This document shows, piece after piece, positions 7,731 to 15,202 of a DNA stretch of 64,000 nt. Each line of letters opens with the position of its first letter. Within the stretch, counting starts at the first letter, position 1. Position numbers and translations under genes: made by a program. This stretch comes from Salinimicrobium profundisediminis (GTDB lineage Bacteria > Bacteroidota > Bacteroidia > Flavobacteriales > Flavobacteriaceae), in contig NZ_JAPJDA010000006.1 of the NCBI RefSeq assembly GCF_026241755.1, positions 8,454 to 72,453 on the forward strand, read 5' to 3'. The notes under the pieces were generated by a model. It saw only the letters and a program-made list of their open reading frames with translations. It was not told where the DNA came from and did not search any database.

Positions 7731-10700
7731 CTATTCATCAACAAGTACCCAGTCTCCTTTGTCTAATAACGGGATAGCCTGTTTGAACTTCATGCTCTTG
7801 TTCTCACCGGTCATTACGTTCTTGATGGTTATCTTATCGTTGCGACCAATTTTAGGACGTTCGCGGGTAATGGTTTCGGTCACCTGCGGGCGGCGCTGCT
7901 GAGTTTGGCCTGCGGCCCTGCTCTGTGCAGCTCTCTCGTCCATATTAGGGATCTCTTCTTTTGAGGTCTCCACATTTTCTTTCCTTCGGGTCTGTCTCGC
8001 TTCGCGGATCTGCTCGGGGTTTGGTGCCGGAAGTTCCCCTTTGAAAAGGAAGGAGATCACATCTTTATTCACCTGGTCAAGCATTACCTTGAACAGCTCA
8101 AAGGCTTCAAACTTATAGATCAAAAGCGGATCTTTTTGCTCGTGCACCGCCAGCTGAACGCTCTGCTTAAGCTCATCCATTTTGCGAAGGTGGGTCTTCC
8201 ACGCATCATCAATAATGGCTAAACTTATGTTCTTTTCGAAATCGGTGATTAATTGCTTTCCTTCAGTTTCATAAGCTTTTTCCAGATTCGTCACCACCTG
8301 CAGGGTTTTCACCCCGTCGGTAAAGGGAACTGCAATTCTTTCAAAGTTATTGCCCTTATCTTCCCACACCTGCTTGATCACCGGGTAGGCAGCTTCGGCA
8401 CTGCTCTTCATTTTATTGCGGTAATGCTCATAAGCAGCTTTATAGATCACCTGTGCGATCTTCTGGAAGTCCATTTTGTCAAACTCTTCTTCAGTAATAG
8501 GAGAGCTCATGGAGAAATAACGGATCAACTCGAATTCAAAGTTCTTGAAATCGCTCGCCATTTTGTTGGTTTCGGCAATATTTTCCGAAGTATCATAGAT
8601 CATATTAGCGATATCCACGCGTAAACGGTCCCCAAAAAGGGCATGGTAACGGCGCTTGTAAACCACCTCGCGTTGTGCGTTCATCACATCATCATATTCT
8701 AACAGACGCTTACGTACACCAAAGTTGTTTTCTTCTACCTTCTTCTGGGCGCGCTCAATAGATTTTGAGATCATGGAATGTTGAATCACTTCTCCTTCTT
8801 CGAGACCCATTCGGTCCATCAACTTCGCAATTTTCTCTGAACCAAAAAGGCGCATCAAATTATCTTCAAGAGACACGTAGAACTGTGAACTACCTGGATC
8901 TCCCTGACGACCGGCACGACCTCTAAGCTGCCTGTCAACACGTCTCGAATCGTGGCGCTCTGTACCTACAATTGCAAGACCCCCTGCTTTTTTTACTTCA
9001 GGAGAAAGCTTGATATCGGTACCACGACCAGCCATGTTGGTGGCAATGGTCACTACGCCGCTGTTACCGGCTTCGGCAACAATATCGGCCTCTTTTTTAT
9101 GGAGTTTTGCGTTTAATACGTTGTGAGGAACTTTTCGAAGCGTAAGCATTCTACTAAGTAATTCTGAAATTTCTACGGAAGTTGTACCAATAAGTACAGG
9201 TCTCCCGGCCCTTGAAAGATCGGTCACGTGATCAATTACAGCATTGTATTTTTCACGTTTTGTTTTGTAAACAAGGTCTTCTTTATCCTGCCGGGCAATA
9301 GGGCGGTTGGTAGGAATTTCTACCACATCAAGTTTGTAGATCTCCCAGAATTCTCCGGCTTCGGTCACGGCAGTACCGGTCATACCAGAAAGTTTACTGT
9401 ACATCCTGAAGTAATTCTGAAGCGTAACTGTAGCAAAAGTTTGCGTTGCATCTTCGATCTTTACACTCTCCTTGGCTTCAATTGCCTGGTGGAGCCCATC
9501 GCTGTAACGGCGGCCTTCCATGATACGCCCGGTTTGCTCATCTACGATCTTCACCTTATTGTCCATTACCACATATTCTGTGTCTTTTTCAAACAGGGTG
9601 TAAGCTTTAAGGAGCTGGCGCATGGTGTGAATACGCTCGCTTTTCACGCTATAATCACGGAAAAGGTCTTCTTTTTTCTCGGCTTCTTGTTCTTTGGAAA
9701 GGCCTTCTTTTTCGATTTTGGCGATCTCCATCCCAATTTCGGGCATTACGAAGAAGTCGGGATCATCTTTCCCAGAAAGGAATTCGATTCCTTTATCGGT
9801 AAGATCAATCTGGTTGTTTTTCTCTTCGATCACAAAGTACAGTTCGGCGTCAACCTTCGGCATTTCCCGGTTGTTGTCGGCCATGTACTTGTTCTCTGTT
9901 TTTTGAAGTAAGGCCTTAACACCTTCTTCACTCAAATATTTAATGAGCGCTTTATTCTTTGGAAGTCCGCGGTACACGCGAAGCAATTTTAACCCACCTT
10001 CTTCAGTATCTCCTGCGGCGATTAATTTTTTAGCTTCAGCAAGAACCCCGGTAAGGTATTTTCGCTGTACTTCAACAATATTGGCAACAGCAGGCTTTAA
10101 CTGATCGAATTCGTGAATATCTCCTTTAGGAATTGGTCCTGAAATGATCAATGGGGTTCTGGCATCATCCACCAACACCGAATCTACCTCATCTACAATC
10201 GCGTAGTTGTGGGGGCGCTGTACAAGATCATCGGGAGAATGCGACATATTATCACGCAGGTAATCGAAACCAAATTCATTATTTGTTCCGTAGGTGATGT
10301 CGGCGTTATAGGCTTTTCTACGTGCTGCCGAATTGGGCCTGTGATAATCTATACAATCAATTGTAAGCCCGTGAAACTGGAAAAGTGGTGCCATCCAGGC
10401 GCTGTCACGCTTGGCCAGGTAATCGTTCACCGTTACCAGGTGAACTCCGTTGCCGGTAAGGGCATTTAGGTACATGGGGAGCGTTGCCACAAGGGTTTTA
10501 CCTTCCCCGGTTTGCATCTCGGCGATTTTCCCCTGGTGCATGGCAACCCCGCCTATAAGCTGTACATCGTAGTGCACCATATCCCAGGTAATAGGTTTCC
10601 CGGCTGCATCCCACGAGTTATTCCACACGGCATAATCGCCATCGAGATTGACATAATCTTTTTCTGCAGAAAGTTCACGATCATAAGCTGATGCTGTGAC

Positions 10701-11090
10701 CTTAAGCTGTGGATTGTCTTTAAATCGTTTGGCAGTTTCCTTTACAGTGGCAAAGGCCTCGGGGAGAATCTCGTTAAGTACACCTTCAGAAATTTCGTAA
10801 GACTTTTCTTTTAAGGCGTCTATTTCGGCGTAGATATCTTCTTTGCGGGTAATGTCTTCAGATGCATCGGCTTCAGTATTAAGGTTGGCAATTTGTTCAT
10901 TCACCTCCTTAAGTGCATCTTTGATCCTTGTTTTGAAAGTAACTGTCTTTTCGCGCAGTTCATCCAGGCTAAGAGCTTCAAATTCTTTTTCGAGAGCGAG
11001 TATCTTGTTGACTATAGGCTGAATTTCCTTAATGTCTTTTTTAGACTTGTCGCCGACAAAAACTTTCAATACGGTATCTAAAAAACTCAT
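7731..11090 (-). CDS. secA: Preprotein translocase subunit SecA
   Basis: 1119 residues; the ATPase motor that drives preproteins through SecYEG. Visible features: N-terminal [20 protein letters not shown], Walker [41 protein letters not shown], helicase motif [20 protein letters not shown], and the [20 protein letters not shown] segment. It is longer than the E. coli protein because of an insertion of roughly 100 residues after the DEAD region, usual in Bacteroidetes. The C-terminus ends [16 protein letters not shown] without the CxC...CH zinc motif, also typical of this phylum. A TAACTTTG promoter element lies just upstream and hairpins follow the stop. Confidence 0.98.
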   Translation of the reverse strand: MSFLDTVLKVFVGDKSKKDIKEIQPIVNKILALEKEFEALSLDELREKTVTFKTRIKDALKEVNEQIANLNTEADASEDITRKEDIYAEIDALKEKSYEISEGVLNEILPEAFATVKETAKRFKDNPQLKVTASAYDRELSAEKDYVNLDGDYAVWNNSWDAAGKPITWDMVHYDVQLIGGVAMHQGKIAEMQTGEGKTLVATLPMYLNALTGNGVHLVTVNDYLAKRDSAWMAPLFQFHGLTIDCIDYHRPNSAARRKAYNADITYGTNNEFGFDYLRDNMSHSPDDLVQRPHNYAIVDEVDSVLVDDARTPLIISGPIPKGDIHEFDQLKPAVANIVEVQRKYLTGVLAEAKKLIAAGDTEEGGLKLLRVYRGLPKNKALIKYLSEEGVKALLQKTENKYMADNNREMPKVDAELYFVIEEKNNQIDLTDKGIEFLSGKDDPDFFVMPEIGMEIAKIEKEGLSKEQEAEKKEDLFRDYSVKSERIHTMRQLLKAYTLFEKDTEYVVMDNKVKIVDEQTGRIMEGRRYSDGLHQAIEAKESVKIEDATQTFATVTLQNYFRMYSKLSGMTGTAVTEAGEFWEIYKLDVVEIPTNRPIARQDKEDLVYKTKREKYNAVIDHVTDLSRAGRPVLIGTTSVEISELLSRMLTLRKVPHNVLNAKLHKKEADIVAEAGNSGVVTIATNMAGRGTDIKLSPEVKKAGGLAIVGTERHDSRRVDRQLRGRAGRQGDPGSSQFYVSLEDNLMRLFGSEKIAKLMDRMGLEEGEVIQHSMISKSIERAQKKVEENNFGVRKRLLEYDDVMNAQREVVYKRRYHALFGDRLRVDIANMIYDTSENIAETNKMASDFKNFEFELIRYFSMSSPITEEEFDKMDFQKIAQVIYKAAYEHYRNKMKSSAEAAYPVIKQVWEDKGNNFERIAVPFTDGVKTLQVVTNLEKAYETEGKQLITDFEKNISLAIIDDAWKTHLRKMDELKQSVQLAVHEQKDPLLIYKFEAFELFKVMLDQVNKDVISFLFKGELPAPNPEQIREARQTRRKENVETSKEEIPNMDERAAQSRAAGQTQQRRPQVTETITRERPKIGRNDKITIKNVMTGENKSMKFKQAIPLLDKGDWVLVDE

Positions 11091-11114
11091 ATGTTTTTGT
11101 GGTATTTAATATTT

Positions 11115-11122
11115 CAAAGTTA
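11115..11122 (-). promoter_or_regulatory. Bacteroidetes -7 promoter element for secA
   Basis: On the minus strand TAACTTTG matches TAnnTTTG exactly, 25 nt upstream of the secA ATG. It follows directly after the upstream gene's terminator. The -33 element is not clear. Confidence 0.5.
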
Positions 11123-11125
11123 AGC

Positions 11126-11156
11126 AAAAAAAAAGCCTCAAATCTGAGACTTTTTT
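11126..11156 (-). terminator. Rho-independent terminator after the DUF2795 gene
   Basis: Read on the minus strand: stem AGTCTCA / TGAGGCT around a GATT loop, followed by nine T residues. It separates the DUF2795 gene from secA. Confidence 0.8.
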
Positions 11157-11178
11157 CTGCTTTTATTGTGGTGTGCTT

Positions 11179-11400
11179 TTAATATTCATCTTCATTCCAG
11201 AGGTAATCCTCATCTGTAGGGTAATCTGGCCAGATTTCCTCTATTGAATCATAGGAATCCCCTTCATCTTCAATCGCCTGTAGGTTTTCGACAACCTCCA
11301 GGGGAGCACCCGTCCTGATGGCGTAATCAATTAACTCATCTTTTGTGGCGGGCCATGGTGCATCGCTAAGATAGGATGCTAATTCTAATGTCCAATACAT
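11179..11400 (-). CDS. DUF2795 domain-containing small protein
   Basis: 73 residues, strongly acidic at the C-terminus. The DUF2795 core is recognisable: LASYLSDAPWPATKDELIDY then AIRTGAPLEVVENLQAI, a small helical domain found beside secA in many Flavobacteria. The tail (SYDSIEEIWPDYPTDEDYLW) is acidic and aromatic. Function unknown. Its own rho-independent terminator follows, so it is not co-transcribed with secA despite the 88-bp spacing. Confidence 0.88.
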   Translation of the reverse strand: MYWTLELASYLSDAPWPATKDELIDYAIRTGAPLEVVENLQAIEDEGDSYDSIEEIWPDYPTDEDYLWNEDEY

Positions 11401-11554
11401 CGGTTAATCGGTTTAAATTTTTGCAAAAATAATTTTTTTGACGAGAAAGTCAAGAAAAAATTCATCTTTTTATCACTAATTTTAAGAACGTGGTATCTAC
11501 TGTAATTCCTTTAAAAATAGAGGACTTCTGCAGAGAAACTGGTTGAAATCAATT

Positions 11555-12130
11555 TTAGGAATTCTTTTGTGGAATCCATTTAACTTCTTTCACCTGTAAG
11601 TCATGAGACAACTTTCGTGCCAGCACAAAAAGATAGTCACTTAGGCGGTTAAGATACTGCAGCACCTGCTCCTCAAAAGGTTCAATTTCATAAAGCGCGG
11701 TGGCAAGACGCTCGGCCCTGCGGCACACACAGCGGGCTACGTGACAAACTGACACGGTTTGATGCCCCCCTGGGAGTATAAAGTGTGTCATGGGCGGCAA
11801 CGCTTCATTCATCCTGTCAATTTCCTGTTCAAGAAGTTCAATATCTTCCGTAGAGATCTTAGGGATATTGAGGCGTTCTTTGCCATTTTTGAGGACTGCC
11901 TTTTCAGGATCGGTGGCAAGAATAGCACCCAGGGTGAACAAACGGTCCTGTATCTTTACAACGATCTCGCGGCTGTGCTCATCTACCTGCTGGTCGCGCA
12001 TAAGGCCCAGGTGTGAATTGAGCTCATCTACCGTGCCGTAGCTATCAATGCGAATATGGTGTTTTGGAACCCGTGTACCGCCAAAAAGAGCGGTTGTTCC
12101 CTTGTCGCCGGTTTTAGTATAAATCTTCAT
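11555..12130 (-). CDS. Cob(I)yrinic acid a,c-diamide adenosyltransferase (PduO-type)
   Basis: 191 residues. ATP:cob(I)alamin adenosyltransferase that makes adenosylcobalamin. The PduO-type ATP-binding N-terminus is clear (MKIYTKTGDKGTTALFGG), followed by VDELNSHLG, the family motif GGHQTVSVCHVARCVCRRAE (normally containing a conserved Arg-Arg-Ala-Glu-Arg) and the C-terminal YLNRLSDYLFVLAR. Length is typical. No cobalamin biosynthesis genes are nearby, so this is probably a salvage enzyme serving B12-dependent enzymes encoded elsewhere. Confidence 0.95.
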   Translation of the reverse strand: MKIYTKTGDKGTTALFGGTRVPKHHIRIDSYGTVDELNSHLGLMRDQQVDEHSREIVVKIQDRLFTLGAILATDPEKAVLKNGKERLNIPKISTEDIELLEQEIDRMNEALPPMTHFILPGGHQTVSVCHVARCVCRRAERLATALYEIEPFEEQVLQYLNRLSDYLFVLARKLSHDLQVKEVKWIPQKNS

Positions 12131-12248
12131 TTTTATGTTTTTAAGAACTTCCTGTTGGAAAGGGCGCCTAAAGTAAGAAAATAAAGAGGGGTTTTAAAAT
12201 GGGATTGTAGGAAGTTAAAGTTCGGAAGTTATTTTCTGAAGAGGTTCC

Positions 12249-12263
12249 AAAAATGCCATTTTT
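12249..12263. repeat. Dispersed palindrome AAAAATGCCATTTTT
   Basis: Perfect 15-bp copy upstream of the adenosyltransferase gene. On the minus strand it is followed by GGAACCTCTTCAG, matching the CAGCACCTCTTTCTG flank of the 5' array. Confidence 0.8.
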
Positions 12264-12335
12264 GGGAGGTATTTTCCGGAGATCATCTTAGTTTAGAAGT
12301 CAGGTGGAAATATTATAAATGAGGCTTTTACATGG

Positions 12336-12536
12336 TCATTTCTTCCCTGCTGAAGAATCCTGTACTTTGCCTGTTTTTTGTCTCCTGAATTTCTTCTGAA
12401 AGTTTTTGCCTAAAGAACGCCTCCATTCCAGCTCTTTTTTCCTGCGTTTACGGCTTCTTATCCATAATAAAAAGGCGACGCAAACACATAAAAGGGCCAG
12501 GTACAAGAATAGTTCGTTATTCCAGAAGTCATTCAT
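12336..12536 (-). CDS. Small single-pass membrane protein
   Basis: 66 residues from ATG 12536 (a TTG three codons upstream is also in frame). A short N-terminus (MNDFWNNELF) leads into one transmembrane helix (LYLALLCVCVAFLLWI) and a very basic cytoplasmic tail (RSRKRRKKELEWRRSLGKNF and onward). No known family recognised. It has the same architecture as the gene immediately upstream (12605-12775), suggesting a diverged tandem pair. Confidence 0.6.
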   Translation of the reverse strand: MNDFWNNELFLYLALLCVCVAFLLWIRSRKRRKKELEWRRSLGKNFQKKFRRQKTGKVQDSSAGKK

Positions 12537-12604
12537 GGCGCACAAAGATTTCAGAAGATAATTTAATAAATCATCTGATTATCCTGTACTTATAAAGTGT
12601 TAAT

Positions 12605-12775
12605 TCAATACCTGCAGAATTTATTTCTTTTTCGCTCGTTGTACCGGTTTCTGAAATTCCTGTTCTTTTTAAGCTCCCGGTTCTTTTTTGTGCGATTGCC
12701 ATTCCATAAGAAGAAGGCTAGAAAAACCACAATAATGATGATATAGAGAATCGTGTCGCTATCTAAAAATGACAT
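12605..12775 (-). CDS. Tiny membrane protein (56 aa), paralogue-like neighbour
   Basis: A short frame: MSFLDSDTILYIIIIVVFLA then FFLWNGNRTKKNRELKKNRN and a basic tail ending KFCRY before a TGA. One transmembrane helix (about residues 9-24) and a positively charged tail, the same layout as the gene at 12336-12536, which lies 68 bp further downstream. Its ATG is part of the dispersed palindrome (12765-12779), so the repeat supplies the start codon. Coding is supported by architecture and paralogy rather than by a named family. Confidence 0.55.
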   Translation of the reverse strand: MSFLDSDTILYIIIIVVFLAFFLWNGNRTKKNRELKKNRNFRNRYNERKRNKFCRY

Positions 12776-12779
12776 TTTT
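12765..12779. repeat. Dispersed palindrome AAAAATGACATTTTT containing a start codon
   Basis: Perfect copy. On the minus strand the central ATG is the start codon of the 56-aa membrane protein. The CACCTCTT-like flank is absent here. Confidence 0.7.
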
Positions 12780-12880
12780 GTTGGTTGAGGGTTAGCTAAT
12801 TCGAGTTCAGAGGTTTTTTCTTAATGAAGAAGTTACTGCTTAAAAATTGTTTTGTCTTAAAACATTTTTCTGCCAACTGA

Positions 12881-13582
12881 TTACTGACCACTAAGAACTT
12901 TTTTGCGTTCGTCACTTTCGATCATTCCGTCCCGAAGTCGGATAATGCGATGGGCGTGACGGGCGATATCTTCTTCGTGAGTAACCAGGATTACGGTGTT
13001 TCCTGAAGCGTGTATGTCATCAAAGAGATTCATGATCTCTACGGAAGTTTTTGAATCGAGGTTCCCTGTAGGCTCATCGGCAAGGATTATTGACGGATTA
13101 TTCACCAGGGCTCTACCCACAGCAACTCTTTGGCGTTGTCCTCCTGAAAGCTGGTTGGGTTTATGGTCCATCCGGTCGGCCAGGCCAACATCGGCAAGTA
13201 CTTTTTCGGCGCGCTCTTTTCTCTGACTTTTTGTAGCTCCGGCATAGATCATGGGGAGTGCCACATTTTCTAAAGCCGTGGTGCGGGGAAGAAGGTTGAA
13301 GGTTTGAAAGACAAATCCTATTTCTTTATTTCTGATCTCTGCCAGCTCATCATCACTCATTTGGCTCACATCCTTACCGTTGAGGATATACTGGCCCGAA
13401 GTTGGGGTGTCAAGACACCCAAGGAGATTCATAAGGGTAGACTTTCCCGATCCCGAAGGACCCATAAAAGCTACATATTCTCCTTTTTCAATATCGAGAT
13501 CGATACCTTTTAGAACTTTTACAACTTCCTGTCCCAGGTGAAAATCCCTGGTAATTTGCCTTATTTTGATTACGCTGCTCAT
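12881..13582 (-). CDS. ABC transporter ATP-binding protein (LolD/MacB type)
   Basis: 233 residues. Complete ABC ATPase: Walker [14 protein letters not shown]-loop [11 protein letters not shown], signature [19 protein letters not shown], Walker [18 protein letters not shown] and H-loop ILVTHEE. The [20 protein letters not shown] segment is typical of the MacB/LolD/FtsE-like group, which works with FtsX-like permeases in mechanotransmission or lipoprotein release. No permease gene is adjacent, so its partner must be encoded elsewhere. Upstream lies a repeat-rich 0.5-kb gap. Confidence 0.93.
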   Translation of the reverse strand: MSSVIKIRQITRDFHLGQEVVKVLKGIDLDIEKGEYVAFMGPSGSGKSTLMNLLGCLDTPTSGQYILNGKDVSQMSDDELAEIRNKEIGFVFQTFNLLPRTTALENVALPMIYAGATKSQRKERAEKVLADVGLADRMDHKPNQLSGGQRQRVAVGRALVNNPSIILADEPTGNLDSKTSVEIMNLFDDIHASGNTVILVTHEEDIARHAHRIIRLRDGMIESDERKKVLSGQ

Positions 13583-13654
13583 AAGCTAATGTGAATTCAA
13601 AAGTTAGACGCAAGTTAGGAGAGTTTGTTACAATTATCAATAAGCAAGAGGAAG

Positions 13655-13697
13655 ATTTGAAGATTTGAAGATGTGGGGATTTGAAGATTTGTTTGTC
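13655..13697. repeat. GAAGATTTG short-period repeat tract
   Basis: GAAGATTTGAAGATTTGAAG followed by ATGTGGGGATTTGAAGATTTG. A close relative occurs at 20990-21033 upstream of the polysaccharide operon. Confidence 0.8.
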
Positions 13698-13792
13698 ATC
13701 CCACACCTTTGACTCTTCCTAAAAGAGTGGAACTATTTAAGAATTCTCCCACTCTTTTGAAGAGGACAGGGAGAGGATAAGTGCATAATTAA

Positions 13793-13858
13793 GCTCCCCG
13801 GAGGAGCGTAATATCTATAGGATGTTAATTAAGTCGATTTAATGAGCTCCAGCGGAGC
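13793..13858. repeat. Two GCTCC...GGAGC hairpin repeats
   Basis: GCTCCCCGGAGGAGC at 13793-13807 and GCTCCAGCGGAGC at 13846-13858. Both are followed by a similar AT-rich flank (GTAATATCTATAGGA and GTCATATTTTTAGGA). A related hairpin sits at 60557-60575 on the other strand. Confidence 0.7.
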
Positions 13859-14089
13859 GTCATATTTTTAGGAGGTAATGCGCAGTGGGAAGTAGTAATT
13901 TTGAAATTCCTCAATCAGGAACAGGTAATCTTTTTTGCGCTTCTTTGCCCCGGCCTAAAAGGAGGACTCCAAAAAATCTTACCTGAAGAGAAATGTTTAG
14001 AAGTAAGAAATTTTATACTAGGAGAAATGACAAAAATGCTATCAGCTTTTTTGTTCACTGCCTACTAAATACTGCGTACTGCAAACTTA

Positions 14090-15043
14090 TCAGACACGAA
14101 TCACGAAATGTTCCTTTTCCTGTTCTCTTCTGAAAAATACGAGGCCCCATTGAAAAGTATCTATAGAAACCTTCACTTTTGGGTGGGCTTTTATCTCTTC
14201 CCAGGCTTCTTCCATACCTTTTGACCAGTGAATATCATCAAAGATCATTACAGAATCGTTATGCACCGTTGGGAGTAGTTTCTCAAAATAGGATAGTGTG
14301 GCTTCTTTTTGATGGTTGCCGTCGATGAATAGTAAATCGAAGTTATGAGTTATGATGAGTTCAGAGTTAAGAGTCTTTGGTCGCATGTTCCCAATTCCCT
14401 GTTGCCTGTCCTCTGAAGCTTCAGCGAAGGATGTCTTGTTATCGATTGAGTAACTCTCTGAATCTTGAATTTTGAATTTTAAATCCTGAATCCCCCCGTC
14501 CGTTGTCCTCTGTCCTCTGACCTCTGATCCCTGAACCCTGACCATTAAATATTTCTCAAATTCCCCAACCTTCAGCTCAATATTCTCTAATCCGAATCTT
14601 TGAAAATTTTCCGAAGCAATTTTAGCTGTTTGGGGGCAACCTTCAATAGTAGTGACCTTTATTTTATTCCCGGCTGCCATTGCCGCTGTGCCCAGCCCAA
14701 GGGAAGTTCCAAGCTCCAGGGCTGTTTCTGCCTCTAAATACCTAACCAGCCGATTAAGGAGTCGGGCGCGTTTGGGAGAAATGCCTGCCGTTTTTGCCAT
14801 TTTTGACAGCTTACGGACTTCAGAAGTAAAAACTTTACTTCCGGCACCAAAATCTTTTACTTTAATTGCTCTTTTGTCCTTCAGCAAAGATCTTCTGTAT
14901 TGCTTCAGCAGCGCATAAGAAGAGTATTTTCTTCGGTCATAAAAACAGCGGGTCACCAGCCCATAAACAAAAGGCGAATGCACTCCATGTTGATTGGTGG
15001 AGCGGAGAAGAAAACGGAAATAGGCTTTGACTAAATGAAACAT
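14090..15043 (-). CDS. O-methyltransferase-like class I SAM methyltransferase with repeat-derived in-frame insertion
   Basis: 317 residues. The Rossmann core is clear: ALELGTSLGLGTAAMAAGN (motif I), VTTIEGCPQTAKIASENFQR (motif II), then FDLLFIDGNHQKEATLSYFE and MIFDDIHWSKGM. Family members are usually about 250 residues. Here residues ~167-233 (VRVQGSEVRGQRTTDGG through RPKTLNSELIITH) are low-complexity and interrupt the link between GEFEKYL and NFDLLFID. This segment (14345-14545) is heptanucleotide-type repeat DNA, in frame and without stops. The rest looks intact, so a functional enzyme with a surface-loop insertion is plausible. Substrate unknown. Confidence 0.85.
   Translation of the reverse strand: MFHLVKAYFRFLLRSTNQHGVHSPFVYGLVTRCFYDRRKYSSYALLKQYRRSLLKDKRAIKVKDFGAGSKVFTSEVRKLSKMAKTAGISPKRARLLNRLVRYLEAETALELGTSLGLGTAAMAAGNKIKVTTIEGCPQTAKIASENFQRFGLENIELKVGEFEKYLMVRVQGSEVRGQRTTDGGIQDLKFKIQDSESYSIDNKTSFAEASEDRQQGIGNMRPKTLNSELIITHNFDLLFIDGNHQKEATLSYFEKLLPTVHNDSVMIFDDIHWSKGMEEAWEEIKAHPKVKVSIDTFQWGLVFFRREQEKEHFVIRV
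14345..14545. repeat. Heptanucleotide-type repeat insertion inside a coding region
   Basis: On the plus strand runs such as TGTCCTCTGACCTCTGAT then CCCTGAACCCTGACC show a 7-bp period, alongside TTGAATTTTGAATTTTAAAT and GAGTTATGATGAGTTCAGAG. The length (about 201 bp) preserves the reading frame of the methyltransferase. The same style of DNA fills many intergenic gaps in this window. Confidence 0.8.
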
Positions 15044-15202
15044 CTATATGTTAATATGATAACTCAATTTTACTCATTTCAAGCTCCAAATTCCAATATT
15101 TGCTTTAATTGAGAAACTAATATCTAAATTTTGCTTTGCTTGCAAATGTAAGTCAAAACCTTATTTTTAGAGCGTGGAAGTTATAACCAACTAAAATGAA
15201 AG

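Larger units (their letters stand above)
13583..14089. other. Gene-free 507-bp gap filled with repeats
   Basis: No convincing gene. It holds a GAAGATTTGAAGATTTG-type tract (13655-13697), two GCTCC/GGAGC hairpins (13793-13807 and 13846-13858), and a 15-16 bp inverted repeat with two mismatches (13922-13938 and 13970-13985, arms CAGGTAA...TTTTTTG and CAAAAAA...TTACCTG). Confidence 0.7.

Noticed and set aside
7731-11090. SecA truncated at its C-terminus
   Set aside because: Absence of the zinc motif is usual for this phylum, and total length exceeds the E. coli protein because of a common insertion.
4234-12263. Palindromes as intrinsic terminators
   Set aside because: The 15-bp palindrome is AT-rich with almost no GC stem, also occurs inside genes and at a start codon, and lacks a consistent T-run position relative to stops.
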